In this document: positions 15,738 to 25,183 of the stretch, piece after piece
Layout: every line of letters starts with the position of its first letter
Numbering within the stretch: the first letter of the stretch is position 1
Translations under genes and position numbers: made by a program
NCBI RefSeq assembly: GCF_008704555.1
Contig: NZ_CP023702.1
Span: 5,370,001-5,434,000 of the forward strand
Direction of reading: 5' to 3'
Length of the DNA: 64,000 bases
DNA from: Streptomyces nitrosporeus
GTDB lineage: Bacteria > Actinomycetota > Actinomycetes > Streptomycetales > Streptomycetaceae
Notes under the pieces: generated by a model
The model's database searches: none
The model's input: only the letters and a program-made list of their open reading frames with translations
What the model was told of the DNA's origin: nothing

Positions 15738-17102
15738 TCACGGGGCCGGTTCGCCGGCCGGCCCCACCACCGAGCGGGCCACCCCCAGGTCCACCAGGTC
15801 CTGGGGGCGCAGCCGGAGCTGGCCGGCGGTGGCACGGACCTCGTCCGGCCCGCGCTTCAGGATCGCCGCGGCGAGCTCCGGTGCGATCACCGAGAAGTAA
15901 CTGTCCGCGGTGACATGGGTGTTGCCCGGCGCGGCGAGGGCGAGCGCGCCGCCCGAGCCGCCCTCGCCGATGACCAGGCTGGTCACCGGGACCCGCGCGG
16001 ACGCCACCGCCGCGAACACCTCGGCGATGGCCGGACCCGCGCCGGCGCGCTCCGCCTCGGCGTCGTTTGCCGCCCCCGGGGTGTCGATCAGGGTGAGTAC
16101 GGGCAGGCCCAGCCGGTCGGCCAGCCGGATCACCCGTGCCGCGGTGCGGTATCCCGCCGGCCGGGTCGCGGTGCCGCACTGGGCGGCGTACGCCACCGGC
16201 CGGCCGTCCCGTATCCCCACCCCGCAGAGCATCCCGGGGTCGGTGCCGCCGCACCGGTCGCCGTGCAGCGGCAGCCGGTCCTCGAAGTAGGCGTCCAGAT
16301 AGGCCCCGGCCCGCGGCCGTTCCGGGGCGCGGGCCTGTTCCACCGCGTCCCACCCGGTCTCCGGCAGCCCGGCCGGCGACAGGGCGCCCGGCACCGGCGC
16401 GGGCCGCGCCGGACCGGTGACGGTGAGCGCGGCCAGCCAGCGGCCCAGCGTCGGGCGCAGCAGCTCCGGCGCCACCACCGCGTCGACCTGGCCCGCCTCG
16501 AACTGGCCCTCGGCCGTGTAGGCGTACGGATCCGCGTCCGCCGGCCGCACCCGCGACCCGGCGAAGCCGATCTGGGCCCCCGGCACCGCCAGCACCACAT
16601 CGGCGCCCGCGCCCAGGGTGGCCCAGCCGCCCCCGGTGGAGGGGTCCCTCAGCACGGCGATCTGCGGCAGCCCGGCCGCCCGCAGCCGCGCCGACGCCCC
16701 GGCCACCCGCTGGAGCTGTATCAGGGCGATCATGCCCTCCTGCATCCGGCTGCCGCCGGTCGCCACCAGCGAGACCAGCGGCAGCCGCCGCTCCTCGGCC
16801 AGGGCGTACGCGGCCTCCAGCCGGTCCCCGGTCCGCCGGCCCAGGGACCCGCCCAGGAAACCGAATTCGAAGGCGGCCAGCACACAGGCCCGGCCGTCGA
16901 CCTCGGCCGTGCCGTAGAGGACCGACTCCTCCTCGCCGGTCCGCCCGGCCGCCCGCGCCCGCGAACGGCCGTAACCCTCCCACCCCAGCGGCCCGTCCCC
17001 GGTCTCCGGGGCGCCGGGCGGGCGGTGCTCGGTGAAGCGGCCGGTGACCGCGGCGATCGCGGACCGGGCGGGGAGCCGCCCGCCGTCCGGTGCCTCAGAC
17101 AC
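15738..17102 (-). CDS. Acyl-CoA carboxylase carboxyltransferase, AccD-AccA fused type
   Basis: Biotin-dependent carboxyltransferase of 454 residues, carrying both halves in one chain. The N-terminal crotonase-fold domain has VATGGSRMQEGM (oxyanion region) and STGGGWATLGAGADVVLA. The C-terminal domain has LIDTPGAANDAEAERAG and VIGEGGSGGALALAAP, the AccA-like oxyanion site. No N-terminal zinc finger is present. It would transfer carboxyl from carboxybiotin to acetyl- or other acyl-CoA, but no biotin carboxylase or carrier lies nearby. The GTG start overlaps the end of matB by 8 bases, so it is the second gene of a matB operon and probably serves malonyl-CoA-type extender supply. Confidence 0.87.
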   Translation of the reverse strand: MSEAPDGGRLPARSAIAAVTGRFTEHRPPGAPETGDGPLGWEGYGRSRARAAGRTGEEESVLYGTAEVDGRACVLAAFEFGFLGGSLGRRTGDRLEAAYALAEERRLPLVSLVATGGSRMQEGMIALIQLQRVAGASARLRAAGLPQIAVLRDPSTGGGWATLGAGADVVLAVPGAQIGFAGSRVRPADADPYAYTAEGQFEAGQVDAVVAPELLRPTLGRWLAALTVTGPARPAPVPGALSPAGLPETGWDAVEQARAPERPRAGAYLDAYFEDRLPLHGDRCGGTDPGMLCGVGIRDGRPVAYAAQCGTATRPAGYRTAARVIRLADRLGLPVLTLIDTPGAANDAEAERAGAGPAIAEVFAAVASARVPVTSLVIGEGGSGGALALAAPGNTHVTADSYFSVIAPELAAAILKRGPDEVRATAGQLRLRPQDLVDLGVARSVVGPAGEPAP

Positions 17103-18549
17103 CGAGCGACCGCTTCATGATCTTGCCCAGCTCGTTGCGGGGCAGCACATCGAGCAGCCGGACCACGCGCGGGCGCTTGTGGGGGGCCAGCAGCCCCGCC
17201 ACGTGCTCCGCCAGCTCCGCCTCGCCGGGCGGCGACGCGGGATCGTCCGGCACCACCCAGGCGACGATCCGCTCACCCAGGTCCGGGTCCGGTTCGCCGG
17301 TGACGGCCGCCTCCCGCACCCCGGGATGCTCCAGCAGCGCGTTCTCGATCTCACCCGCGCCGATCTTGTAGCCGCCGCTCTTGATCAGGTCGGTGGCCTT
17401 GCGCCCGACGATCCGCACATAGCCGTCGGGGTCGATGGTGGCCATGTCCCCGGTACGGAAGAAACCGTCCTCGGTGAAGGCGGCGGCCGTGGCGTCGGGC
17501 CGGTTGAGGTAACCGGAGAAGAGGTTGGGCCCGCGGACCTGGATCTCGCCGATCGACTCCGGGTCCCGCAGCACGGTGCCGTCCTCCTCGACGAGCCGCA
17601 GCTCCACCCCGGCCAGCGGCGGCCCGACCGTCCCGGCGCGCGGTGCGCCGTCCGCCCGGACACCGGTGTTCATCAGGGTCTCGGTCATCCCGTACCGCTC
17701 GACGACCCGGCGGCCGGTGGCCGCGGCGATCCGCTCGTGGTCGTGGACCGGCAGCGCCGCCGAACCGGAGACGAGCAGCCGCGCGCCCGCCAGCGCCTCG
17801 GCGAGCCGCCCCGGGTCCGGACCGTCCAGCGCCCCGGCCAGGCGGTGGTACATCGTCGGTACGCCGAAGAGCATCGTGCCGCCCGACAGCAGCTCCGCGG
17901 CCACCCCCTCCGGGGAGAAGCGCCCGAGGTGGCGCACCGAACCGCCCCGGCGCAGCGGGCCCAGGATCCCCAGGACCAGCCCGTGCACATGGAACAGCGG
18001 CAGCGCGTGCACCAGGACGTCCTCGGCGGTCCACCCCCAGGCGTCCTCCAGCGCGTCCAGCGAGGCGGCGACCGCCCGGCGCGGCAGTACCGCGCCCTTC
18101 GGGGGGCCCGTCGTGCCCGAGGTGTAGACGACCAGCGCGGGGGCGTCGCCGGCGGGCTCGGCGAAACCGGTGGCACGGGCCCGGACGGAGGGGTTCACAT
18201 CGAGCCGCTCCACCCCGTCGAAGGCGCCCGGCAGCACGTCGTCCGCCCCGGCCAGCACCGCCGAGGGCGTGCTGTCGGCGAGGATGTGCGCCAGCTCCCG
18301 CCCGCCCGTCCGCGGGTTCAGCGGTACGGCGGGCACCCCGGCCAGCAGCGCCGCCACCACGGCGACGACCGTCCGGGGGGTGGGCGTGGCCCAGACCGCC
18401 ACCCGCCCCCGCCCCGCGATCCGGTGGGCCACGGCGGCCGCGGCCCCGGACAGCTCGTCGTAGGTCAGGGAGTGCCCGTCGAACCGGACGGCCTCCGGGG
18501 AGTCCGTCCGGCCGGACATCTCGCGCAGTGCGGGGAGAAGAGAGGTCAC
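17095..18549 (-). CDS. matB: Malonyl-CoA synthetase MatB
   Basis: ANL-superfamily ligase of 484 residues that joins malonate (and methylmalonate) to CoA via an acyl-adenylate. Motifs in order: VVYTSGTTGPPKGAVLPR (A3/P-loop), LPLFHVHGLVLGILGPLRRG, FGVPTMYHRLAGAL, RYGMTETLMNT (A5), FFRTGDMATIDPDGYVRIVGR (A7/A8 hinge) and the catalytic Lys in LGKIMKRS near the C-terminus. It closely follows the S. coelicolor MatB sequence (SCO2444) as I remember it, including length and the short N-terminus. GTG start. It precedes and overlaps the carboxyltransferase gene, so both would raise the malonyl-CoA pool for fatty acids and polyketides. Confidence 0.93.
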   Translation of the reverse strand: MTSLLPALREMSGRTDSPEAVRFDGHSLTYDELSGAAAAVAHRIAGRGRVAVWATPTPRTVVAVVAALLAGVPAVPLNPRTGGRELAHILADSTPSAVLAGADDVLPGAFDGVERLDVNPSVRARATGFAEPAGDAPALVVYTSGTTGPPKGAVLPRRAVAASLDALEDAWGWTAEDVLVHALPLFHVHGLVLGILGPLRRGGSVRHLGRFSPEGVAAELLSGGTMLFGVPTMYHRLAGALDGPDPGRLAEALAGARLLVSGSAALPVHDHERIAAATGRRVVERYGMTETLMNTGVRADGAPRAGTVGPPLAGVELRLVEEDGTVLRDPESIGEIQVRGPNLFSGYLNRPDATAAAFTEDGFFRTGDMATIDPDGYVRIVGRKATDLIKSGGYKIGAGEIENALLEHPGVREAAVTGEPDPDLGERIVAWVVPDDPASPPGEAELAEHVAGLLAPHKRPRVVRLLDVLPRNELGKIMKRSLGV

Positions 18550-18624
18550 CCGCGAAAGCCTAGGCCCTGGGCGGCGGCCTGCCCATGGAGCACCGCTGGA
18601 GCCCGCGCCGGGCGGACGCCCGGA

Positions 18625-19836
18625 TCAGGTGTCCGCCCGCACGTTCCGCATCCGGCCGTACGCGTACACACAGCCCGCCAGCGCCAGGTCGGAGAGCAGC
18701 ATGAAACCGATCGAGTAGGAGTCCTTGGCGCTGTAGATCGCGCCCATCACCAGCGGCGGCACGAAACCGCCGAGGCCGCCCATGGCGCCGACGATGCCGG
18801 TCACACTGCCCACCTGGGCCTGCGGGGTCGCCTGGGAGACCAGGGCGAACACGCTGCCGCTCGACAGACCGAGCCCCGCGGCCATGCCGAGCAGCGCGAT
18901 CGTACCCAGCGGGTCCAGCACCGGATCGAATGCCTGCACGATGGCCATCAGGGCGGCCAGCAGCAGCGCCACCGCCGTGACGAGGGCCGGATGGAACCGG
19001 TCCGAGAGCCAGCCGCCGACCGGCCGGAAGACCACCGTGACCAGGGCGAACCCGGCGGCCTTGGTGCCCGCCTCGGTCGGGGACATCTCGTACCAGGTCT
19101 TGAGGTACGTCGGCAGGTAGACGCCGAACGCCACGATGCCGCCGAAGCCGATCGCGTACAGCGCCGACAGCTCCCAGGTGACCCGCAGCCGTCCGGCCCG
19201 CCCCAGCCGGGTGCCGAGCGACTCGGTGGGCACCTTGCGGTCCGGGCGGTCGGTGATCAGCACCGCGGCCAGCAGCGAATACACCACGAGCGCGCCGGCG
19301 ACGATCCAGAACGGCAGGTTCTCGTCGTGCTCGGCGATCCGGGGTGTGAAGTAACCGGACAGCGCGACACCGCCCATGCCCATACCGAACACACCGAGCG
19401 CCAGGCCCCGTTTGGCCGGGGGGAACCACGAGTTGACGAGCGGGATGCCGATCGCGAAGGTCGTGCCGCCGAGGCCCAGCAGGAAGCCCACCGCGAGCAT
19501 CGCCCCGTAGGAGTTCTTCGCCGGGATGAGCAGCAGCACCGGGACGACCGTCAGCGCCGACACGAGGGGGAACATCAGCCTGGCGCCGAACCTGTCGGTC
19601 AGCGCGCCCGCCGGGATACGGCCCAGGGACCCCACCAGCACGGGGACGGCGACCAGGAGTGACTGCTGGAAGGAGCTCAGCCCGAGCTGTTCCTTGAAGT
19701 CCCCCGACAACGGCGAGATCAGGTTCCACGCCCAGAAGGTCAGCGCGAAACCGACCGTCGCCGTGATCAGGTTCCGGTAGGCGGCGGCGGAGTCCGTCCG
19801 CCCGGGGGCCGGGGTCTGCTTGCTGGCGGTGTCCAC
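18625..19836 (-). CDS. NarK-type nitrate/nitrite MFS transporter
   Basis: Twelve-helix transporter of 403 residues. Features of the nitrate/nitrite porter group include ATVGFALTFWAWNLISPLSG in helix 1, the Gly-rich nitrate signatures GLGGTTFAIGIPLVNSWFP and GAMGGLGGFVPPLVMG, and Arg residues in helices 2 and 8 (GRIPAGALTDRFGAR, FRPVGGWLSDRF). It should exchange nitrite for nitrate or import nitrate. The start is probably GTG 19836, since upstream frame is repetitive DNA. It is divergent from an Lrp/AsnC regulator that may control it. No nitrate reductase genes are adjacent. Confidence 0.85.
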   Translation of the reverse strand: MDTASKQTPAPGRTDSAAAYRNLITATVGFALTFWAWNLISPLSGDFKEQLGLSSFQQSLLVAVPVLVGSLGRIPAGALTDRFGARLMFPLVSALTVVPVLLLIPAKNSYGAMLAVGFLLGLGGTTFAIGIPLVNSWFPPAKRGLALGVFGMGMGGVALSGYFTPRIAEHDENLPFWIVAGALVVYSLLAAVLITDRPDRKVPTESLGTRLGRAGRLRVTWELSALYAIGFGGIVAFGVYLPTYLKTWYEMSPTEAGTKAAGFALVTVVFRPVGGWLSDRFHPALVTAVALLLAALMAIVQAFDPVLDPLGTIALLGMAAGLGLSSGSVFALVSQATPQAQVGSVTGIVGAMGGLGGFVPPLVMGAIYSAKDSYSIGFMLLSDLALAGCVYAYGRMRNVRADT

Positions 19837-19896
19837 ACGGCAAGTCAAGGGGGCACCGGGGGCCGGGGCCCGCCGGATTACTCCATCCGGGCAGCC

Positions 19897-20040
19897 CCCG
19901 CCGGTGACGGGGAGAGGGGTGTTCCACACTCCCGCCGGTGACGGCCGGTGACGGGGAGAGGGACGCTCCACCGCTCCCGCCGGTGACGTGGAGAACGGCG
20001 CTCCACCCCCCCCGCCGGTGACCGGGAGAGGGACGCTCCA
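19897..20040. repeat. Imperfect tandem repeat between narK-like and Lrp genes
   Basis: Four copies of a unit starting CCCGCCGGTGAC and ending with GCTCCAC, beginning at 19897, 19931, 19976 and 20011. The second copy is extended by an internal GGTGACGGCC duplication. They occupy most of the divergent promoter region. No regulatory role is known to me. Confidence 0.75.
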
Positions 20041-20099
20041 CGCCCCCGCCGCCCCGCGCCCGGCCGCCGGATCCGCCCCCGGCTGCGACAATCGACGAC

Positions 20100-20531
20100 A
20101 TGGACCGACTGGACAGAGAGATCCTCTCCATCCTCCAGGAGGACGCCAGGATCTCGTACCGCGACCTGGGCGCCCGGGTGGGACTCAGCGCCAACGCGGC
20201 CGGCGACCGGGTGCGCCGCCTGCGCCAGGAGGGGGTGATCCGCGGTTTCACGGTGATCCTCGACCCGGCCGCCGACACCCGGTCCGGGCTCGTCGTCTTC
20301 ATCGACGTCTCACTGCGCCTGGACACCACGGACGAGGAGTTCGAACGCGCGGTGCTCACCCTCCCGGGCATCACCGAGGTCGTGCACGTGACGGGCGGTC
20401 ACGACTACCTCGTACGGGCCGCCGTCGCCGACACCGGCTCCCTGGACGCGCTGCTGCGCCGGCTGAAGCGGGACGCGGGCGTCGCCCACTCCAACACCCG
20501 GGTCGCCCTCAGAGCGGCGCCTGCCAGATGA
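20100..20531 (+). CDS. Lrp/AsnC-family transcriptional regulator
   Basis: Regulator of 143 residues, normal for the family. Residues 1-60 form the helix-turn-helix (LDREILSILQEDARISYRDLGARVGLSANAAGDRVRRL). Residues 65-140 form the RAM ligand-binding domain (GFTVILDPAADTRSG, VVHVTGGHDYLVRAAVAD), usually binding an amino acid. It is divergent from the NarK-like transporter, the usual position for a local regulator, and its last 23 bases overlap the convergent sensor-kinase gene. ATG start with no strong Shine-Dalgarno visible. Confidence 0.92.
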   Translation: MDRLDREILSILQEDARISYRDLGARVGLSANAAGDRVRRLRQEGVIRGFTVILDPAADTRSGLVVFIDVSLRLDTTDEEFERAVLTLPGITEVVHVTGGHDYLVRAAVADTGSLDALLRRLKRDAGVAHSNTRVALRAAPAR

Positions 20532-22014
20532 CGGTCGGCGACCGGGTCCCGCTCTCGGTACGCCCGTCGTCGGCGACCACGAGGCGCACCGCGCCCCGCC
20601 CCCCGGGCAGTCGCGCCGTCGCGTCCACCTCGACCTCGACGGCTGACACACCGGCCCGCCGCCGTGCGGTGGCCAGCGCCCCGCGCAGCACGGTCAGCAG
20701 CTGGTCGGCGACCGGTTCCGGCACCAGCGCGTCCACCGCCCCCGTGAAGTGCACCGACGGCTGGAAACCCAGTGCCGGGGCCGCCGAGCCGGTCTCGCGC
20801 AGCACCCGGCTGCGGAAGGAGCCCGGCGCGTCGGAGGGCGGCTGCTGCAGGGTGAAGATCGCGGTCCGTACCTCCTGGATGGTGGAGTCCAGCTCGTCGA
20901 CGGCCCGGGTGAGCAGCTCCGCGGTCTCCACGTCCCCCGAGGTGTCCTTGCGCAGCGTCGACTCCAGCATCATCTCCGTCGCGAACAGCCGCTGGACCAC
21001 GAGGTCGTGCAGGTCGCGGGCGATACGGTCCCGGTCCTCGTAGACCGCCAGCTGCTCCCGGTAGTGCTGGGCGTCGGCCATCACCAGGGCCAGCGCCGCC
21101 TGGGAGGCGAACTGCGAGGCGAGCTGCCGCTCGGCGGGGGTGTACAGGCGGTCGCCGCGGCGGCGGGGGAGGGCCAGGGTGCCGATGAGCCGGCCGCCGC
21201 TCTGCAGCGGCAGCATCATGCTGGGTCCGAACCGGGACCGCACCGGGGTGGTCATCCGGGGGTCGGTCGCCGAGTCGTCGAGGAAGACGCCCTCGCCGCC
21301 CAGCAGTTGGACCAGGACCGGTGCGCCGGGCTCGATGACGGTGCCGATCAGGCCCGCCGGGTCGTCGTGGGTGGAGGCGGCGACGATCTCCATCCCGCCG
21401 TCCACCGTCGGCTGGAGGATCACCCCGGCCGCCGCCCCGGCCAGCACCCTGGCCTGTTCCGCCACGGTCATCAGCGCGTCCGGTGTGCCCGCGCCGGCCA
21501 GCAGCGCCCGGGTCACCGCGGCGGCCCCCTCGATCCAGCGGGCCCGCTGCTTCGCCGCATCGTAGAGATGCGCGCCGCCGATCGCCGCACCGGCCTGCGA
21601 GGCCAGCAGCCGCAGCAGTGCCAGATCCGTGTCGGTGAAGTCCCCCGACGCCTTCCCGGTGACACAGAGGCTGCCGAGCACCTCGTCCCGGACCTGGACG
21701 GGCGAGCCCGCGAAGGACCGCGCCCGGGGGTGGCCCTCCGGGACCCCGGAGGAGCACGGATGGTCCGTCAGGTCGCGCAGCAGCATCGGGCATCCGTCCT
21801 CGGCGAGGGCGCCGACGACCCCGGCGTGCGTCTCGGGCAGGGCGCCGGCCCGCTGCCTCTCGGCCTCGGTCATGCCGGTGGTGAACAGATCGGTGACGCG
21901 GCGGCGGTCCGGGGCCAGGAGTGTCAGCGCGCCGTACCGGGCTCCCGACAGCGAGGTGGCGGTGTCCACGATGTGCTGGAGGATGGCCCGCAGTTCGAGG
22001 CCGCTCGCGCCCAC
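20509..22014 (-). CDS. GAF-domain sensor histidine kinase homologue with degenerate ATPase domain
   Basis: Protein of 501 residues related to DevS/DosT-type kinases. Two GAF domains (about 8-150 and 165-315) are followed by a dimerisation helix with the phospho-acceptor His336 in DRDRIARDLHDLVVQRLFA. The ATPase part looks dead: where the N-box should read close to EAxxNxxRHA this protein has VLRGALATARRRA (443-455), lacking both Glu and Asn, and after ADDG (481-484) there is no second Gly box. GTG 22014 lies 17 bases after the mbl stop, so it is the second gene of an mbl operon. It may act as a signal-sensing scaffold rather than a kinase. Confidence 0.82.
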   Translation of the reverse strand: MGASGLELRAILQHIVDTATSLSGARYGALTLLAPDRRRVTDLFTTGMTEAERQRAGALPETHAGVVGALAEDGCPMLLRDLTDHPCSSGVPEGHPRARSFAGSPVQVRDEVLGSLCVTGKASGDFTDTDLALLRLLASQAGAAIGGAHLYDAAKQRARWIEGAAAVTRALLAGAGTPDALMTVAEQARVLAGAAAGVILQPTVDGGMEIVAASTHDDPAGLIGTVIEPGAPVLVQLLGGEGVFLDDSATDPRMTTPVRSRFGPSMMLPLQSGGRLIGTLALPRRRGDRLYTPAERQLASQFASQAALALVMADAQHYREQLAVYEDRDRIARDLHDLVVQRLFATEMMLESTLRKDTSGDVETAELLTRAVDELDSTIQEVRTAIFTLQQPPSDAPGSFRSRVLRETGSAAPALGFQPSVHFTGAVDALVPEPVADQLLTVLRGALATARRRAGVSAVEVEVDATARLPGGRGAVRLVVADDGRTESGTRSPTVIWQAPL

Positions 22015-22031
22015 GGGGTGCCCGGCAGCCC

Positions 22032-23069
22032 TCAGCCGGCGAGCGGGTTCAGGACCAGCGGCTGGATCTGGCCGTCCAGCATCGCCCCGAGCCCGAGCAC
22101 CGCGCACACGTCGGGCCGCTCGGCGATGTGCACCGGTACGCCCGTCGCCTCGCGCAGCATCCGGTCCAGGCCGGGCAGCAGGGCGCTGCCGCCGACCATC
22201 ATGATCCCGGAGTCCGCGATGTCGGCGACCAGGTCCGGCGGGCACTCGCGGAGCACCTTGCCCAGCCCGTCCAGGACCGAGGTCAGCGGGGCGTGGATCG
22301 CCTGCCGCACCGCGGCGGTGTCCACCTGCACGGACCGGGCCAGCCCGGTGGCCACGTCCCGGCCGTGGATCTCGGTGACCGCGGGGCCGGAGGGGGTCAG
22401 CCCGTTGTCGCTGAGGGCGAGCTGGAGGGGCCGTACGGACTGGCTGGGCAGCACCAGGGCGTGGTGCTGGCGCAGGTACTGGATCACCGCGTGGTCGATG
22501 GCCTCGCCGCCGATCGGGATGCGTACGGCCGTCACGATCGCGCCGAGGGAGAGCACGGCGATCTGGGTGGTGGCCGCGCCGCACACCATGATCATCGTCG
22601 CGGTGGGCTGCTCCACGGGCATCCCGGAGCCGACGGCCGCCGCGATCAGGGTGTCGACCAGCTCCACACGGCGCGCGCCGAGCCCGACCAGGGTCTCCAC
22701 GGTGGCCCGCTGGGCCAGTGGGTCGCAGTCGTGCGGGGTGCAGGCGGCGGCCCGCAGCCGGGGCTTGCGGCGCAGCTGGCGGCGGAGTTTGTCACCGAGG
22801 AGGTGGCGCAGCATCCGCTGGGCCATGTCGATGTCCACGACGGACCCGCCGGAGACGGGGCGGGCGACCCGGATGTAGCCCGGGGTGCGGCCGGTCATCT
22901 GCTCGGCCAGGGCGCCCACCGCGATGAGCGAGCCGGTACGGGTGTTCACGGCGGCGACACTGGGCTCGTCCACGACGAGGCCCAGCCCTTTGACGTACAC
23001 ACGGGTCCTGGCGGCCCCGAGATCGACGGCGACATGGCAACGGCGCAACTGATCGAGACTGACGGTCAC
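22032..23069 (-). CDS. mbl: MreB-like actin homologue Mbl
   Basis: Bacterial actin-family ATPase of 345 residues. Conserved phosphate and adenosine segments are visible: CHVAVDLGAARTRVYVKG (phosphate 1), TMIMVCGAATTQIAVLSLG (phosphate 2) and SGIMMVGGSALLPGLDRML (adenosine). VNTRTGSLIAVGALAEQMTGRTPG and DIDMAQRMLRHLL are MreB-like. GTG 23069 with GGGAGA upstream is the start; this equals the canonical N-terminus. In Streptomyces, MreB and Mbl serve aerial-hypha and spore-wall integrity rather than rod growth. By position it corresponds to S. coelicolor mbl (SCO2451, from memory), separate from the mreBCD cluster. It precedes the degenerate sensor kinase. Confidence 0.88.
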   Translation of the reverse strand: MTVSLDQLRRCHVAVDLGAARTRVYVKGLGLVVDEPSVAAVNTRTGSLIAVGALAEQMTGRTPGYIRVARPVSGGSVVDIDMAQRMLRHLLGDKLRRQLRRKPRLRAAACTPHDCDPLAQRATVETLVGLGARRVELVDTLIAAAVGSGMPVEQPTATMIMVCGAATTQIAVLSLGAIVTAVRIPIGGEAIDHAVIQYLRQHHALVLPSQSVRPLQLALSDNGLTPSGPAVTEIHGRDVATGLARSVQVDTAAVRQAIHAPLTSVLDGLGKVLRECPPDLVADIADSGIMMVGGSALLPGLDRMLREATGVPVHIAERPDVCAVLGLGAMLDGQIQPLVLNPLAG

Positions 23070-23172
23070 GGCGGGTTCTCCCGGAACGGACGGGGCACCG
23101 GCAGCAGCCGGCCTTCCTGGCATCGTCGCGCCGGGGCCGGGGCGACGCGCGCCGGGTGAGCCGTCGGGGGGA

Positions 23173-23202
23173 CCCGTATCTGACGGGCCGCCAGATAACG
23201 GG
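23173..23202 (-). terminator. Inverted repeat between marR and mbl
   Basis: CCCGTATCTG pairs with CAGATAACGGG across a nine-base loop with one bulged A. It lies downstream of the MarR gene and about 100 bases upstream of mbl on the same strand, so it may end the MarR transcript or belong to the mbl leader. Confidence 0.4.
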
Positions 23203-23327
23203 AGCGGCCGGGCCGGCGGAGGTGCGCCCGGCGGCCGGGCCGCGTCCGGCGGGCGCGCGGTGTCGTCCGTGCGGGTGGGCGCGGGGGCGGGCCCCGCCCG
23301 GGTCGCCCGGTTCCCGGTGCGTCCGGG

Positions 23328-23765
23328 TCAGGCTTCCCGCTGTGTCCCCAGCATCCGGCGGAGCAGGTCGCGCAGCACGGTCCGCTCCTCCTCGGACAGC
23401 TCGGCGAGCGGTTCCCGGGCGAAGCCCAGGGCGTCCCGCAGCTGCCGGGCGGTGCGGTGGCCCTCCTCGGTGGGGGCGGCCAGCTTCACCCTGCGGTCGG
23501 CCGGGTCGGGGCGGCGTTCCACCAGGCCGCGCAGCTCCAGCCGGTCGACGATGCCGGTGATGTTGGAGGGCTCGCACTTCAGTGTGCGGGCGACCTTGCG
23601 CATCGGCATCGGGTCCACGGAGAGCAGGCTCAGGACCCTGGCCTGCGCGCCGGTCAGGGCGTGGTCGGCGGCGGCGCGGTCGTACTCCTCGTGGTAGCGG
23701 GCCACGACCGCGCCGATGAGTTCGATCACATCGAGGGTCAGCGGGTCCGGGTGCGGAGTGGTCAT
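23328..23765 (-). CDS. MarR-family transcriptional regulator
   Basis: Winged-helix regulator of 145 residues: DNA-binding core LTGAQARVLSLLSVDPMPMRKVARTL..., recognition helix EPSNITGIVDRLELRG, and the wing with the family's DxRxx motif (DPADRRVKLAAPT). Terminal helices dimerise. It is divergent from an NADPH-dependent oxidoreductase, with a 154-base intergenic region holding an inverted repeat, so it probably represses that gene and itself until a phenolic or electrophilic ligand appears. Confidence 0.92.
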   Translation of the reverse strand: MTTPHPDPLTLDVIELIGAVVARYHEEYDRAAADHALTGAQARVLSLLSVDPMPMRKVARTLKCEPSNITGIVDRLELRGLVERRPDPADRRVKLAAPTEEGHRTARQLRDALGFAREPLAELSEEERTVLRDLLRRMLGTQREA

Positions 23766-23786
23766 GACACCCAGGATACCGAATTA

Positions 23787-23795
23787 CTTGACAAG
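23787..23795. promoter_or_regulatory. Possible MarR operator
   Basis: CTTGACAAG is an inverted repeat of two 4-base arms around one base, within an AT-richer segment (ATTACTTGACAAGGTGAAAT) unusual for this genome. It lies 22 bases upstream of the marR start. TTGACA within it may also act as a -35 box for the divergent oxidoreductase gene. Confidence 0.4.
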
Positions 23796-23919
23796 GTGAA
23801 ATATCGATGCGCATGGTTGTTTCAGGTAGTGAAGCATTTGACCTCCCCGCGGGGCCCCCGCCCGCGAGGCGCTCCCGGTAACCGAACCCCCGAACGAGAC
23901 ATCGAGGAGACCCCAGCCC

Positions 23920-24939
<1,020 letters not shown>

Positions 24940-24986
24940 GCCGCCCCGCGGGGCAAGGCCCCCCGCCCGGCCGGGGCCTCTCCCGT

Positions 24987-25034
24987 ACGGCCGAGGGCCG
25001 CACCCCGTGACACCGGGGAGCGGCCCTCGGCCGT
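24987..25034 (+). terminator. Terminator after the NADPH reductase gene
   Basis: A 15-bp perfect stem (24987-25001 with 25020-25034) starting ACGGCCGAGGGCCGC encloses an inner CCCCG/CGGGG hairpin and ends in GTTT. It lies about 50 bases after the stop codon. Confidence 0.75.
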
Positions 25035-25066
25035 TTCCGGGTGAACGGCCGGGCGTGCGGGGGGCA

Positions 25067-25132
25067 TTGACGCCCGCGGAGGTTCGCGTCTACGGTCCGT
25101 TCGAAGTTACGAGCAGCATTCGAAATACCGAA
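25067..25132 (+). promoter_or_regulatory. Promoter and tandem operator of the arabinofuranosidase gene
   Basis: TTGACG (25067-25072) and TACGGT (25091-25096), 18 bases apart, form a good vegetative promoter. Immediately downstream are two related sites, TTCGAAGTTACGAG at 25100 and TTCGAAATACCGAA at 25119 (inverted repeat TTCG-N6-CGAA), starting 19 bases apart. The same 19-base arrangement recurs before the genes starting at 31834 and 34093. Overlap with the transcription start suggests repression. Confidence 0.65.
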
Positions 25133-25183
25133 CGTATGGCGTGTACCTCCACGCCCCGCAGGCAGTCGACCCGTGAGGAAGTC

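Noticed and set aside
19830..19850. TTGACT just ahead of the NarK-like start, looking like a -35 box
   Set aside because: It lies only a few bases upstream of the chosen start with no room for a -10 and leader, and there is no better downstream start.
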